DNA of 64,000 nucleotides from Xanthomonas sp. Leaf131 (GTDB taxonomy: Bacteria > Pseudomonadota > Gammaproteobacteria > Xanthomonadales > Xanthomonadaceae), in contig NZ_LMOG01000021.1 of NCBI RefSeq assembly GCF_001423495.1, forward strand, positions 6,031-70,030, given 5' to 3'. The notes beneath the pieces are model-generated. The model worked only from the letters and a program-made list of their open reading frames with translations. It did no database searches and was not told where the DNA came from. This document shows, in pieces, positions 1 through 10,963 of this stretch (the stretch's first letter is position 1; the number at the start of each line of letters is the position of its first letter). The translations under genes were made by a program, and so were the position numbers.

Positions 1-147
1 GTGCTCGGCCATGGTCTTGTCGCCGATCTGCTTGTTGGCGTCGTAGACCTTGAACGCCAGCGGGTTGTCAGAGTCGCGGCCTTCGAAGCCGATCTTGCCG
101 ATGCCGGGGAAATATTCTTTCGCGCCGATGTAGACGGTGTTGCTCAT
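1..147 (-). CDS. xylA: Xylose isomerase, N-terminal 49 residues (gene runs off the window)
   Basis: Interconverts D-xylose and D-xylulose in the cytoplasm. Only the first 49 codons are present; the reading begins [20 protein letters not shown], the characteristic start of class II xylose isomerases, and stays open to the window edge. None of the metal-binding residues is inside the window. It lies 48 bases downstream of xylB in the same orientation, so the two form the usual xylose catabolic pair, here placed last in a xyloglucan-degradation cluster where it would consume xylose freed by the GH31 alpha-xylosidase. Confidence 0.93.
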   Translation of the reverse strand, partial: MSNTVYIGAKEYFPGIGKIGFEGRDSDNPLAFKVYDANKQIGDKTMAEH

Positions 148-195
148 GGGGTGAGATGTCCTTGCTGCTGGGGGAGTTGTAAAGAGGGTTGTCGA

Positions 196-1689
196 TCAGC
201 CGGCGTAGAGCGGGCTGACGACCTGCAGGTGCTTGAGGAAGTTCTGGTAATGCTGCTGATACTGGCCCACGCGCTGCGGATCCGGGCGCGCCGATAGCGC
301 CTCGTCGGTCTGCAGATGCTCCAGCACCACATCCGACAAGGCGTCTGCGCCGCCGTCGTCGCGATCGCACGCCCACAGGGCCTGCAATGCAGCGCCGAAT
401 GCGGCCCCTTCGGGCTGGGTCGGCACCACGACCTGCAGATTGAAGATATCGGCCACCATCTGCCGCCACTGCGCGCTCTTGCTGCCGCCGCCGGTGAGCA
501 GGATGGTGTCGAACTGCAGACCCGCGGCAACGAAGGCATCGAAGCCGTTGCGCAGGCTGTAGGTGGCCCCTTCCATCGCGGCGCGATAGAAGTGCGCCGG
601 CGTGGTGTTGTGCAGCTCCATGCCGAACAAGCAGCCACGTGCGGACGGCAGATTCGGAGTGCGCTCGCCGTTGAAGAACGGCAGCAACACAAGGCCATCG
701 GCGCCCGGTGTGGTGCTGGCGATCAGTGCCTCGGTCTGTTCGCGGGTGATGGAGAACATCTGCATCACCGCCTCGGTGGCGACGGTGCAGTTCATCGTGC
801 AGATCAGCGGCAGCCAACCGCCACTGGATGAACAAAACGCAGCCCAGCGTGCGTCGTCGTCCACCACCGGGTGATCGGCATACGCGAACAAGGTGCCGGA
901 GGTGCCCAGGCTCATGGTCAAGCGGCCCGGCACGACATTGCCGGTGCCGATCGCGGCCATCATGTTGTCGCCACCGCCGGTGGTGACGCGCACGCCGGCC
1001 GGTAGATTCAGCGCGTCGGCGGCAGCGTCGGACAACGCATACACCGCGCCGGTCTCCACCAGCGGCGGCAATGCAGCGCGCAGGTCGCGCTTTGCGTCGA
1101 CGGCGCCAAGCATGCGCTCGGACCACTGGCGGGTGCGCACGTCCAGCCAGCCGGTGCCGGAGGCATCGCCCACTTCGGCAAAGCGCTCGCCGGTGAGCCA
1201 GAAGTTCACGTAGTCGTGCGGCAGCATCACGGTGGTCATCGCTGCGTACGCGTCGGGGCGGTGCTTGCGCGTCCACGGCAACTTGGAGGCGGTGTAGCCG
1301 GCCATGATCGGATTGCCGGCGGTGGCCACAGTGCCGGCCACGCCGCCCACCGCATCCATGATCTCGTCGCACTCCAGCGCGGTGCTGGTGTCACACCACA
1401 GCTTCACCGGTGCAGTGACACTGCCATCGGCAGCCACCGGCACAAAGCCGTGCTGCTGGCCGGACACCGAGATGCCGCGCACCTGCGCACGCTGTTCGCC
1501 GTCGAGCTGCGCGAAGCAATGCACGATGCCGTCGATCCACCACTGCGCCTGTTGCTCGCGGGTGCCGTCGTCGCGGCTGATCAGTTCCATGGGTGCGGCG
1601 ATCGTGGCGACCACCTCGCGTTCTTGCGGATCGTAGGCCACCAGCTTGACGCTCTGCGTGCCCACATCCAGTCCTACGTACAAGCTCAT
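196..1689 (-). CDS. xylB: Xylulokinase
   Basis: Phosphorylates D-xylulose to D-xylulose 5-phosphate for the pentose phosphate pathway. The 497-residue length is normal for the FGGY kinase family. The N-terminus ([17 protein letters not shown]) is the phosphate-binding loop, and [11 protein letters not shown] near residue 241 carries the expected catalytic Asp; a second ATP-binding Gly-rich stretch (LLTGGGSKS) lies near the C-terminus. The ATG overlaps the stop of the upstream GH95 gene by four bases (ATGA), which fixes this start and implies translational coupling. The open frame continues far upstream but that part is out of frame with the GH95 protein and not xylulokinase-like. Confidence 0.95.
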   Translation of the reverse strand: MSLYVGLDVGTQSVKLVAYDPQEREVVATIAAPMELISRDDGTREQQAQWWIDGIVHCFAQLDGEQRAQVRGISVSGQQHGFVPVAADGSVTAPVKLWCDTSTALECDEIMDAVGGVAGTVATAGNPIMAGYTASKLPWTRKHRPDAYAAMTTVMLPHDYVNFWLTGERFAEVGDASGTGWLDVRTRQWSERMLGAVDAKRDLRAALPPLVETGAVYALSDAAADALNLPAGVRVTTGGGDNMMAAIGTGNVVPGRLTMSLGTSGTLFAYADHPVVDDDARWAAFCSSSGGWLPLICTMNCTVATEAVMQMFSITREQTEALIASTTPGADGLVLLPFFNGERTPNLPSARGCLFGMELHNTTPAHFYRAAMEGATYSLRNGFDAFVAAGLQFDTILLTGGGSKSAQWRQMVADIFNLQVVVPTQPEGAAFGAALQALWACDRDDGGADALSDVVLEHLQTDEALSARPDPQRVGQYQQHYQNFLKHLQVVSPLYAG

Positions 1690-4076
1690 TGCATCACCAA
1701 TCGGTTGTTGTTGAGGCCCACCTGCTGGGTGCGACCGGCGCCCAGTTCCAGGTCCAGGGTCTGCCCTGCGTAAGACAGTTGATAGCGCCCGCCACGGTCG
1801 CTGTGCAGGCGTGCCTGCTGCAAGCGCCCGCCGTCCCATTCCAGGTCCACGCTGGCACCGCCGCGCACGCGCAAGCCACGCACACTGCCGCGCGGCCAGG
1901 CACTGGGCAAGGCCGGCAGCAGGAACACGCTGCCGCCCCAACTTTGTAGCAGCATCTCGGTGATGCCGGCGGTGCCGCCGAAGTTGCCATCGATCTGGAA
2001 CGGCGGATGCGCGTCGAACAGATTCGGGTAGGTGCGCTCGGGCGAGATCAGCAATTGCAGAATGCGATACGCATGCTCGCCATCGGCCAGACGTGCCCAC
2101 AGATTCAGGCGCCAGCCGATGCCCCAGCCGGTAGTGTTGTCGCCACGTGTTTCCAGCGTGCGCTTGGCTGCAGCGGCAAGCTCGGGCGTATCGCGCAGAT
2201 TGATCTGGCTGGAGGGATGCAGCGCGTACAGATGCGAGACGTGACGGTGATGGATCTCCGGCGCATCCATGTCCCAGTCTTGCTGCCATTCCTGCAACTG
2301 CCCGGCCTTGCCGATGCGGTTGGGCGGCAATTGCTCGCGCAGCGTGCTCAGTTGTTGCGCAAAGGCGTCGTCGACCTTGAGCAACTTGCTCATGGCGAGG
2401 CATTGCGCGAACAGATCGCGCAGCAGCTGCGCGTCCATGGTCGGGCCGGCACACAGCGCGGCGTTGAACGGATGCTGGTTTTCCGGCGACATCGAGGGAT
2501 TGGTCACCATCGCGCCGGTCTGCGGATCCTTGACCAAGGTGGCGACAAAGAACTCCGCTGCGCCCTTGAACAAGGGATAGATCTTGCCCAGATACGCACG
2601 GTCACGGCCGTAATCCCAGCGGTCCCACAGCTGCTGCAGCAGCCACACACCGCCCATCGGCCACAGGCTCCACTTTGCACCATCGATCGGGCTGGCCTGG
2701 CGCCATAGATCGGTATTGTTGTGCACCACCCAACCGGGTGCGTCGTACATCGCACGTGCGGTATGGGCGCCGGTCTTGGCCAGATCGAACAACATGGATT
2801 CCAGCGGTTCGACGCACTCGTGCAGCGCGTTGGCCTCGCTGGGCCAGTAGTTCATCTCGGTGTTGATGTTGATGGTGTACTTGCTTTCCCACGGCGGCTG
2901 CATCAGGTCGTTCCAGATGCCCTGCAGATTGGCCGGCTGCGAACCGGGCCGCGAGCTGCAGATCAACAGGTACCGGCCGAACTGGTGATACAGCGCCGCC
3001 AGTGCCGGGTCGTTGCCTTTGGCGAAGGCCAGTACGCGTTCGTCGGTGGGCAGCATTGCTGCTTCGCTGCTGCCGAGGTCGATCGCCACGCGCCGGAACA
3101 GCCGCTGATGATCGGCCAGATGCGCACGCAGCAATGCGGTGTAGTCCAGCTTGCCTGCTCTTTTCAAGCTTGCTGCGGTCAATGCGAGCGGGTCGCCATC
3201 GACGGCATCAAAGCGTTGGTAGCTGGTGGCGGCGGTGAGCAGCAGCACCACTTCATCGGCGCCTTCGATGCGCAGGCGGTCGCGCAGATCGCTGACCTTG
3301 CCGCCCTTGATCTGCGGCAACACGCGCAACGCAAAGCGCAGCTTGCCGTCGATGCCGGCGAAGCTGCCGTTGCGACCGCCGAACAACAGGCCGCCCTGCT
3401 CCACCGTGACCTCGCCGGTCTGCGGGCTGTCGATGCCCACGCGCAAGGAAATCGCGCGTGGCCGATCGCACGACAGGCGCACCACGATGCACTGCGATTG
3501 CGCCGACACGAATACTTCGCGCTTGTGCACAGCGCCGCCGGAACGGAATGTGGTGGTGGCCACGCCGGTATCCAGATCGAGCTGACGGCGATACTCGCTG
3601 ATGCCGTCGGCGCGATCGAAATCCAGCAGCAGATCACCCAGCGGTTGATACGGCATCTGCTTGAGCGGACGCGAGAGCATTTTGGCGTCGGCCAGTGCTT
3701 CGGCTTCAGCATAACGGCCGGCAAAAATCAGCGCGCGCACCTGTGGCAACGCCGCCAGCGCGTCGGGGCTGGTGGCGTCGTACGGGCCGCCTGCGTACAG
3801 CGTGTCCTCGTTGAGTTGCAGGCGTTCGTGGGCAATGCCGCCCCACACCATCGCGCCCAGCCGGCCGTTGCCGACCGGCAAGGCCTGTACCCATTCGTTG
3901 GCTGGTTGGCGATACCACAGCTGCAAGGCATCGCCCGCAGCGACGGCAGGCAGCGATGGCTTGCCGGCTGCCTTCGCCGGCGCAGCAACAACGGAAGCCG
4001 CCGGCGCAGCACCCAGCACCGCGAGTGCGGCACCGGTTGCTTTACAGACTTCCCTGCGGGTCAGCACGTGTACCAC
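1686..4076 (-). CDS. GH95 alpha-L-fucosidase of the xyloglucan locus
   Basis: Predicted to remove alpha-1,2-linked L-fucose from fucosylated xyloglucan oligosaccharides. The protein (about 796 residues) has GH95 hallmarks: [13 protein letters not shown] near the N-terminus, [26 protein letters not shown] with a likely catalytic Glu near residue 532, and IDGNFGG with Asp near 696. A Tat-like N-terminus (TRREVCK followed by an Ala-rich hydrophobic stretch) suggests export to the periplasm. No ATG lies near the expected start; GTG at 4076 or at 4067 are the best candidates, and an upstream in-frame extension looks non-coding. It overlaps xylB by four bases. Function by family and context; linkage specificity is inferred. 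Confidence 0.88.
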   Translation of the reverse strand: MVHVLTRREVCKATGAALAVLGAAPAASVVAAPAKAAGKPSLPAVAAGDALQLWYRQPANEWVQALPVGNGRLGAMVWGGIAHERLQLNEDTLYAGGPYDATSPDALAALPQVRALIFAGRYAEAEALADAKMLSRPLKQMPYQPLGDLLLDFDRADGISEYRRQLDLDTGVATTTFRSGGAVHKREVFVSAQSQCIVVRLSCDRPRAISLRVGIDSPQTGEVTVEQGGLLFGGRNGSFAGIDGKLRFALRVLPQIKGGKVSDLRDRLRIEGADEVVLLLTAATSYQRFDAVDGDPLALTAASLKRAGKLDYTALLRAHLADHQRLFRRVAIDLGSSEAAMLPTDERVLAFAKGNDPALAALYHQFGRYLLICSSRPGSQPANLQGIWNDLMQPPWESKYTININTEMNYWPSEANALHECVEPLESMLFDLAKTGAHTARAMYDAPGWVVHNNTDLWRQASPIDGAKWSLWPMGGVWLLQQLWDRWDYGRDRAYLGKIYPLFKGAAEFFVATLVKDPQTGAMVTNPSMSPENQHPFNAALCAGPTMDAQLLRDLFAQCLAMSKLLKVDDAFAQQLSTLREQLPPNRIGKAGQLQEWQQDWDMDAPEIHHRHVSHLYALHPSSQINLRDTPELAAAAKRTLETRGDNTTGWGIGWRLNLWARLADGEHAYRILQLLISPERTYPNLFDAHPPFQIDGNFGGTAGITEMLLQSWGGSVFLLPALPSAWPRGSVRGLRVRGGASVDLEWDGGRLQQARLHSDRGGRYQLSYAGQTLDLELGAGRTQQVGLNNNRLVMQ

Positions 4077-4158
4077 CGTGCTGCATGACCGGACCTGCAC
4101 GCCCGAGCCTCGCGGCGATCCGGCATCTGCGCACTCACTGACTGACAACGACCTGCGA

Positions 4159-7062
4159 TCATCGGCGACGCGCTTTGCCGGACGCAATCTTGCGCTGCAA
4201 CACGCTGACCGGCTTGCCGTCGTACTGGATGCTGGCGTCGGTCTTGGGCGCGAGCGCACCGGCATCCTCGCGCGGGCCGTCGACGAAGCGTACGTTGACG
4301 GTGCGCTTGGCCTGCATTCCGGTCCAGCTGCCTTCGCGCTTGCCGATGCTCAGCTCGCCCTTGGCCTGGTTCCAGCTCAGCGGAATGCGGCTGAACTCGC
4401 CCTTCTCGTAGCCGTAGCCCTTGCCGTCGTCCTCATACAGCGAGAACTGGCCGTCGGCGCCGGTGTAGACCACCACAGTGAGCGGTGCATCCGGCGTCTG
4501 GTCCACGTATTCCTGCACCGGGCCGGTGGGCACGATGGAACCGGCGCGCACGAACAACGGCATGCGCTCGATCGGCGCGGCCGCTTCGATGCTCTGGCCA
4601 CCTTCGTAGCGCTTGCCGGTGGCGAAATCCAGCCAGCTGCTGCCGGCCGGCAGATACACCTGACGCGAGGTCGCGCCGAAGCGGGTCACCGGTGCGACCA
4701 GGAACGCCGGCCCGAACAGATACTGGTCATTGATGTCGCGCACCTTGGGGTCGTTCGGGAAGTCCATCATCATGCCGCGCATGATCACGCCATCACGCTG
4801 ATAGGTGTCGCCGGCCAGGCTGTAGATGTACGGCAGCAACGCGTAACGCAGACGGTTGTAGTACGCCATGCTGTCGTAGAACGGCGTGCCCTCCGGGGCG
4901 ATGTTCCAGACTTCGCGGTACGGAAACTGGCCGTGCGAGCGGAAGATCGGCACGAACGCACCGAACTGGAACCAGCGCGTGTTGAGCTCGCGCCACTCCG
5001 GCAGATGCGCCGGGTCCTGGTTTTCGTAGCGCTTCTCCACCGCAAAACCGCCGATGTCGAAGGTCCAGTTGGGCAGGCCCGACAGCGCCATGTTCACGCC
5101 CGCGGAAATCTGGTCGTGCATGTCGTCCCAGCGCGAGACGATGTCGCCGCTCCACACCGCCACCGCATTGCGCTGGGTGCCGGCATAGCCCTTGCGCGAC
5201 AGAATGAACACGCGCTTGTCGTCGGCCTCACGGTCGCCCACGTACACGCCATGGGTGTGCGGCAACGGATACGAATTGAAGAACTCGGTGGATGGGCCCA
5301 GCGCGGTCGGCGTGGTGCGTGCCTTGCGCTCGCCGATGTCCAGGTTGGAATGCACGTCCGGCTCGTCGGCGTCCATCCACCACGCATCGAAACCCTTGCT
5401 GTTGAGCTTCTCGTTGACCTGGCGCCAGTAGATGGCCTGCGCTTTTTCCGAATACGGATCGTAGAACGAGTTCTTGTAGCCCTTGGCGATCCAGTCCAGC
5501 TCACCCACTTCGACATTGCGCTTGTACATGAAACCGGCCGCATCCAGTTCCTTGTAGTTGGCGGTGGTGGGATAGAACTTGGGCCAGATCGAAATCATGA
5601 TCTGCGCGTGCATGTCGTGCACGGACTTGACCATGCCGTCCGGGTCCGGGAAGTGCTGCGGGTCGAAATCGTGCGAGCCCCAGGCATTCTCGGGCCAGTA
5701 CGACCAATCCAGCACGATGTTGTCCAGCGACAGCTTGCGCTTGCGGTATTCGGCCAGCACGCCGACCAGCTCATCCTGGCTCTTGTAACGCTCGCGGCTC
5801 TGCCAGAAGCCATAGGCCCACTTGGGCAGCATCACCGACTTGCCGGTGAGTTCGCGATAACCGGCAATCGCCTGATCGTAGGAATCGGCGGAGACGAAGT
5901 AGTAGTCGATCATCTGACCGGCTTCGGACCACAGCGACAAATCCTTGGCTTCGGTCGCCGGCAGCGGGTCGCGATGCAGCAGCGCGATGTAGCTGGGGTC
6001 GATCAGGTCCCACTCGACCTTGACGGTGTGGCGCTTGCCCGGCTCCAGCTGGAGCTTGAACTCGTGATTCCACGGGTTCCAGTTCTGGCGCCAGCGATCG
6101 ATGATCAGCTTGCCGTCCACGTACAACTTGGCGTATTCGCTCGAATACAGCGAGAAGGTGTGCTCGCCACCTGTGAGCGCTTCGATCTCGCCCTCCCAGG
6201 TGACCTGCATGCGGCTGTCCTTGTCCTTGGTCGTCGCCTTCTTCGGATACTTGGTCAGGTCGCTGAGGTACTGGTAGTTCACCTCGCTCTCGCGACGCTC
6301 GACGATCTGCTTGCCGTTGATCGCATAGCGCGCGGTCAATGCGCCGGCCTTGCCCTTGGCGTCGTACAACTTGAGCGTCTTGGGCAGCGACTGCAGGCCG
6401 CGCGGGTCGCCCAGGCGGCTGATCGAGTTGTTGTCCCACAGCAGGCCATAGTTGCGGCTGGAGACCAGATACGGCACCGCCATATCGATATTGTTCTGCT
6501 GCAACTCGACGTTGCGGCCCTTCTGATTCATCCAGCCTTGTTGATGCTGGCCGAAGCCGTACAGTGCTTCGTCATCGGGCGACTGGAAGCGCTGACGCAC
6601 GCTCAGATACTGCTTGCCTTCCACTTTCAGCGGCGCAAAGCTGCGCCCACCGGCCACCTCCGACAACACCGGCTTGCCATTGGCATCGGCAAAGCTGACA
6701 TGGCCGTCGACGGTGGACACCGTGGCGGTGACCTTGCCGGTCTTCAGCTGCACGCTGTCGCTCTGCTCGGCCAGCTGGAACTTGCTATCGCCCTGCACCG
6801 GCACGCGCATCAGGCTGGGCGTGCGCGCGAAGTCGCCATCCGGATCGGCACTGACGCGGATGATGCCGGCATCGACCACTTGCAGACGCACCGGCGCGGC
6901 GCCCTTGGCGCTCGGGACCACGGTGACGCCATCGGCGGCCTTGCGCACTTCCTGCGCATGCGCGGCATTGGCCAGCAAGGCCAGCGACAACGCCAGGCAC
7001 TGGGCAAGCGGTGTACGTCGGGTGGCAGGCGCATGGCCGGCGGAACGGTTGGTGGTTTGCAT
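4159..7062 (-). CDS. GH31 alpha-xylosidase with PA14 insert
   Basis: Predicted to release alpha-1,6-linked xylose from the non-reducing end of xyloglucan oligosaccharides. The 967-residue protein has a signal peptide (cleavage near AAHA-QE), an N-terminal beta-sandwich, a PA14 insert at about residues 265-360 ([19 protein letters not shown]), and a (beta/alpha)8 barrel with WWMDADEPD; the first Asp of that motif, near residue 564, is the family nucleophile. PA14 inserts mark xyloglucan-active GH31 enzymes such as Cellvibrio Xyl31A. The ATG at 7062 has GGGAG five bases upstream and is preferred over an in-frame GTG two codons earlier. It feeds xylose to xylA/xylB downstream. Confidence 0.92.
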   Translation of the reverse strand: MQTTNRSAGHAPATRRTPLAQCLALSLALLANAAHAQEVRKAADGVTVVPSAKGAAPVRLQVVDAGIIRVSADPDGDFARTPSLMRVPVQGDSKFQLAEQSDSVQLKTGKVTATVSTVDGHVSFADANGKPVLSEVAGGRSFAPLKVEGKQYLSVRQRFQSPDDEALYGFGQHQQGWMNQKGRNVELQQNNIDMAVPYLVSSRNYGLLWDNNSISRLGDPRGLQSLPKTLKLYDAKGKAGALTARYAINGKQIVERRESEVNYQYLSDLTKYPKKATTKDKDSRMQVTWEGEIEALTGGEHTFSLYSSEYAKLYVDGKLIIDRWRQNWNPWNHEFKLQLEPGKRHTVKVEWDLIDPSYIALLHRDPLPATEAKDLSLWSEAGQMIDYYFVSADSYDQAIAGYRELTGKSVMLPKWAYGFWQSRERYKSQDELVGVLAEYRKRKLSLDNIVLDWSYWPENAWGSHDFDPQHFPDPDGMVKSVHDMHAQIMISIWPKFYPTTANYKELDAAGFMYKRNVEVGELDWIAKGYKNSFYDPYSEKAQAIYWRQVNEKLNSKGFDAWWMDADEPDVHSNLDIGERKARTTPTALGPSTEFFNSYPLPHTHGVYVGDREADDKRVFILSRKGYAGTQRNAVAVWSGDIVSRWDDMHDQISAGVNMALSGLPNWTFDIGGFAVEKRYENQDPAHLPEWRELNTRWFQFGAFVPIFRSHGQFPYREVWNIAPEGTPFYDSMAYYNRLRYALLPYIYSLAGDTYQRDGVIMRGMMMDFPNDPKVRDINDQYLFGPAFLVAPVTRFGATSRQVYLPAGSSWLDFATGKRYEGGQSIEAAAPIERMPLFVRAGSIVPTGPVQEYVDQTPDAPLTVVVYTGADGQFSLYEDDGKGYGYEKGEFSRIPLSWNQAKGELSIGKREGSWTGMQAKRTVNVRFVDGPREDAGALAPKTDASIQYDGKPVSVLQRKIASGKARRR

Positions 7063-7186
7063 GTTCACTCCCTTGGAATTACGAAGCGGTACCGCGGGGG
7101 CGGCAGCGCATGGGTTCGATGGATTCGACGTTGCTGACAGCGTGCTGCGCAGAGCGCCGATTGCACAGCAACGCTGGTCACCGCGC

Positions 7187-8929
7187 TTATTTGTAGGTGG
7201 CCAGCTTGATCTTCAGCAGCTGCGGCGCGCTGGAAAAATTGACGCCGTAATCGGTCTGGTCGCCGTTCCAGTTGCGCTCGAATTTCCAGTCAGTGCCTTC
7301 GTACACGCCTTCCTCGACACGGTCATACAGCATGTTGGCGGTCGCCTCGCTGGCCGGATGCAAGGTCACGCGCACGTGGTAACCGGTGACCAGGAATTCG
7401 TCCGGGCCGAGCTCGGCGATCAAGGCCGCGCCGATCGGTTCGGGGTTGCCCGGCGGCTCGCCCTTGAACCAGAACTGCGGCACGCCATAGGTGATGGTGG
7501 CGCTCCAGCGGTCGTTGAGCTTGAGCTCCTGCACGGCCTGGCCGGGTTCTTCTGCGGTGCCGTGCAGTTTGCCTTCGGAGGCGGCCTTGGCGAACGGACG
7601 CATGCCGCGCTTGACCAGATCGAAACCGAGCGCGAATGGCGCCAAGGTTTCTTCGTTGACATGCTTGGCGCCCAGCGGATAGTTGGAATAACGCGTGTAA
7701 TCCATGCCGAACGCCGACCAGCCGATGCCGTTGTGGCCCAGCGTGGGGAACAGATAGCGCGCGTATTCCGGACGGTTGCCGGTTTCGGCAACAAACAAGG
7801 CGTTATCCGGACGTGCGTAACGCTCCAGCACCGTGGTGTACATGCGGTACTCGGGCATGTAGATGTCCGGCGCCAGCAGGTCGATATGCGGGCCGGCAGC
7901 CTTCCACACATCCAGCACGTTGTCGGTGGGACCACCGCTGGCGTATTGACCGGGCTGGCCGGGATTGAACGGTCCGCGTAGCGCCCCGTTGACGTACATC
8001 GGCAGCGGATAGACCGCCTTGCCGGCCTCGGCCACCTGGTCGATGTAGCGACCGATCGACCAGGCATGGAAGACCTCGTCGGCATCGGCGCCGAACACCT
8101 GCGCCCAGCTGCCCGGCTGCTTGTTCAAACGCTTGAGCAGTTCGTCCGGCACCGGGCCGTCGAACAGCTTCTGCGCCATCGGCGAGAAGTCGCGCACGCT
8201 GCCGTAAGTTCCTGGCTCGTTCTCGGGCTGGATCATGATCACGGTGTGTTGCGGATCGACCTGCTTCAGATGCTGCATGAAGGCGACGAAGGCCTTGCGA
8301 TCGGCATCCAGGGTAGCCTGCGCATGCGGCGACAGCGACCCGATCGCCTTGCCCTCGCGCGTCACCACACGCGGAAAGCGCTGGTTGTCGGTCTTGACCC
8401 AATGCGGCGCGTACGCCGGGCCGTTGTTCTTCCAGGTCGCAAACCACAGCAGTACCAGCCGCACCTTGTGCTCGCGCGCCTGCGTGAGCAGCGTATCGAC
8501 GAAGGAGAAATCGAACTTGCCTTCTTCCGGCTCGACCTGCTCCCAGGCGATCGGCACCTGCACGGTGTTGGGGCCCAGCACCTGCATCGCCGGCCACACC
8601 TTGTCCATCACCCCGGGATAGTTACTGGAATTGTTGACCTGCGCGCCCAGGATCAGGAACGGCGCGCCATCGACCAGCAACGCATGCTTGCCGTCCTTGC
8701 TGACGAACTGCGGCATCGGCGTTTGTGCAGCCGGTGCCGCTGCGGTGACAGGCGCGGTCGCTGCGGTACTGGCAGCCGGTGCGACAGCAGCCGGTTTGGC
8801 TGTGTCGTCCTGGTCGCCGGATTGGCACGCAGCCAAGGCCAGCGTCAGCGCGGACAGCAACAGCGGACGCAGACAACGGCGTGCAGTGGAAGGAGCGATC
8901 ACACGTGCAACGGGGGAATGCATGGACAT
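7187..8929 (-). CDS. GH35 beta-galactosidase, predicted lipoprotein
   Basis: Predicted to remove beta-1,2-galactose from xyloglucan side chains. The 580-residue protein opens with a lipoprotein signal (ALAAC, lipidated Cys35), then an Ala/Pro/Thr-rich linker to about residue 70, then a GH35 barrel: [10 protein letters not shown] supplies the acid/base Glu (E238) and VAETGN the nucleophile Glu (E382). The final ~150 residues form a C-terminal beta domain. The ATG at 8929 is chosen because the lipobox follows at the right distance; the open frame extends upstream without signal. It lies 11 bases after the acetylesterase gene. Membrane anchoring suggests action in the periplasm after TonB-dependent uptake. 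Confidence 0.9.
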   Translation of the reverse strand: MSMHSPVARVIAPSTARRCLRPLLLSALTLALAACQSGDQDDTAKPAAVAPAASTAATAPVTAAAPAAQTPMPQFVSKDGKHALLVDGAPFLILGAQVNNSSNYPGVMDKVWPAMQVLGPNTVQVPIAWEQVEPEEGKFDFSFVDTLLTQAREHKVRLVLLWFATWKNNGPAYAPHWVKTDNQRFPRVVTREGKAIGSLSPHAQATLDADRKAFVAFMQHLKQVDPQHTVIMIQPENEPGTYGSVRDFSPMAQKLFDGPVPDELLKRLNKQPGSWAQVFGADADEVFHAWSIGRYIDQVAEAGKAVYPLPMYVNGALRGPFNPGQPGQYASGGPTDNVLDVWKAAGPHIDLLAPDIYMPEYRMYTTVLERYARPDNALFVAETGNRPEYARYLFPTLGHNGIGWSAFGMDYTRYSNYPLGAKHVNEETLAPFALGFDLVKRGMRPFAKAASEGKLHGTAEEPGQAVQELKLNDRWSATITYGVPQFWFKGEPPGNPEPIGAALIAELGPDEFLVTGYHVRVTLHPASEATANMLYDRVEEGVYEGTDWKFERNWNGDQTDYGVNFSSAPQLLKIKLATYK

Positions 8930-8940
8930 AAGACTCCGTG

Positions 8941-10857
8941 TCACCAGGTATCGGTGCGGAAGGGGGAAACAGGAAGGTGTTCGCGATTGACCAGATTGGC
9001 GTCGTCCGGGTTCTCGCTCCAGCCGTAGCGCACCGCGACCGGTGCGCGCACCGCATCGCTGCGTACGATCACGCGATCGCCATCGAGTTGCGCGGTGGCC
9101 GGATGGAACTGCTTGTCGGCACCGGCGACACGGAAGCCTTGTACTTGGCCATCGCCACGCACCTGCAACGCACTGCCTTGCAGATCGAAACTCAGCACTG
9201 CCTGGCCATCGGCGAAGCTTGCGCGCTTGAACACCGGCGCGCTGTACACCAGCGTTTCGCCATAAGCCACATGCCGCGCCGCAAGCGCCAGACGATGGCC
9301 GACATCGCGCTTGTTGGTGGGATGGATATCGGTGGGGTTGCCGATATCGATGATCACCGCCTGCCCGGTCGCCGGCAGCGCCAACGTCTTGGACTGCGAC
9401 TCGCGCAACAGCGCCCACGGGCTCAGCTCGCCCTTGTCGCCACCGGCCTTGAAGTTGGCCAGTTGCACCCACAGAAACGGCAGCGCTTTCGCACCGCGTT
9501 CGGCGCGCCATTGCTGAATCATCGCCGCGAACTGTTCGCGATATTTCACCGCGCCGGTGTCGCTGGCATTGGTTTCGCCTTGATACCAGATCACCCCCTT
9601 GACCGGGAACGGCTGCAGCGGATGGATCATCTGGTTGTACAGCAGCGTGGGCAGCTGATTCTTGTTGTCGGCCAGCGACACGCGCACGGCCGCAGGGCGG
9701 AATTTCCAGCCACTCAGCGCGCGTTTGGCACCGGCGGTGGTCTGCACAAAACGCTGCTCGTCCGGGCCATGCATGCCGCCGCCACCGCTGAGGTCTTCTA
9801 CCCGCACCGCGATGTGGTTGACGCCGGCATGCAGTGCCGATGCCGGCACGGTGTAGACGCGCGGCAGGTTCCACTGCTTGGTGGTCTCGCCAACTTTGGC
9901 GCCGTTGACGTAGGTGATATCGGAGTCATCAATCTGACCAACACCCAGCGCAATACCGGCCTTGGCCTCGGCAGCACTCAAGGTGACGGTGGTGCGGTAC
10001 CAGGCGATCCCGTCCATGCCGTCATAGCCGCTGAGTTCCCATTGCTGGGTGGTCGGGATGCTGTCCCAATCGCTGTCGTCGAAATCGGCCTCGCGCCATT
10101 GCGACATGTCGCCGTCCACCTTGGGCCAGCGCGCGATGCGCTTGCCGGTGGCGGCCTGCGCGGCGGCATCGCGTTGCTTGATCGCTTCGATCGCGCCTTG
10201 ATTCTGGTCGGCATTCAAACCCAGCGAGGCCGCATCCATCCACGCTTCGATGGAACTGCCGCCCCAGGTGCTGTTGACGATGCCGATCGGCACGCCGGTG
10301 CTGGCACGCAGCTCCTTGGCGAAGAAATACCCGACTGCAGTGAACTCGCCGGCATTCTCCGGCGTCGCCGCTTTCCAGTCGCCGCCGGTCAGGCGTGCTT
10401 CCGGCTGCACCGACCACGACTTGGGCACCTTGAAGTGACGCAGCTGCGGGTCGTTGGCGTCAGCCACTGCCTGCGGACCATCGCTGGCCTGCGCCAACGG
10501 CCACTCCATATTCGATTGACCGCTGGCCAGCCACACATCGCCGACCAGCACATCGCGCACCTGCAACTGCCCGCCATCGCCCTGCACGCTCAGCAAATAC
10601 GGGCCACCGGCCTTGTGCGCGGGCAAATTCACCTTCCACTGCCCTTTCGCATCGGCCTTGGTGCTGGCACGCTTGCCATCGAAGCTGACCGCGATCGCCG
10701 CATTCGGCGATGCCCAGCCCCACACCGGCATCGGCTGGTCGCGCTGCAGTACCGCGCCATCGGCAAACAACAACGGCAAGCTCGGTTGTGCCAACGCGGC
10801 GGGGCTGATCAGCACCAGGCCCAACAGGCAGCCACGACGGATGAGAGAAGCGGTCAT
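8941..10857 (-). CDS. SGNH acetylesterase, CE20-like (sialate O-acetylesterase family)
   Basis: Predicted to remove O-acetyl groups, most likely from acetylated galactose of xyloglucan, clearing the way for the GH35 enzyme. The 638-residue protein has a signal peptide (SPAALA-QP), an N-terminal beta domain, then SGNH block I as ASGQSNM with nucleophile Ser115, NSTWGG (oxyanion region), and DIHP with Asp510/His512. A beta-sandwich (about residues 270-390) is inserted between the two halves of the catalytic domain. From memory, the X. citri enzyme at this position founded CAZy family CE20. Start at 10857 is set by the signal peptide; an upstream in-frame extension of 47 codons looks non-coding. 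Confidence 0.85.
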   Translation of the reverse strand: MTASLIRRGCLLGLVLISPAALAQPSLPLLFADGAVLQRDQPMPVWGWASPNAAIAVSFDGKRASTKADAKGQWKVNLPAHKAGGPYLLSVQGDGGQLQVRDVLVGDVWLASGQSNMEWPLAQASDGPQAVADANDPQLRHFKVPKSWSVQPEARLTGGDWKAATPENAGEFTAVGYFFAKELRASTGVPIGIVNSTWGGSSIEAWMDAASLGLNADQNQGAIEAIKQRDAAAQAATGKRIARWPKVDGDMSQWREADFDDSDWDSIPTTQQWELSGYDGMDGIAWYRTTVTLSAAEAKAGIALGVGQIDDSDITYVNGAKVGETTKQWNLPRVYTVPASALHAGVNHIAVRVEDLSGGGGMHGPDEQRFVQTTAGAKRALSGWKFRPAAVRVSLADNKNQLPTLLYNQMIHPLQPFPVKGVIWYQGETNASDTGAVKYREQFAAMIQQWRAERGAKALPFLWVQLANFKAGGDKGELSPWALLRESQSKTLALPATGQAVIIDIGNPTDIHPTNKRDVGHRLALAARHVAYGETLVYSAPVFKRASFADGQAVLSFDLQGSALQVRGDGQVQGFRVAGADKQFHPATAQLDGDRVIVRSDAVRAPVAVRYGWSENPDDANLVNREHLPVSPFRTDTW

Positions 10858-10963
10858 GCAGTGATCTCCAGGGGTGGCGCAGCCATTGGGCGCGCAACAA
10901 AGCGACAGCACGCGCCGTAATACACAGTAAGACAGCGCGATGACGCGCGCAGACACGCAGCGC

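Noticed and set aside
3772..7137. Very long open frame on the plus strand antisense to the GH31 gene
   Set aside because: It is a by-product of G/C-rich third positions on the coding strand. Its product is low-complexity (Ala, Arg, His, Val rich) with no domain, and the opposite strand encodes a complete enzyme. The same holds for long antisense frames over the GH74, receptor, alaS and hflX genes.
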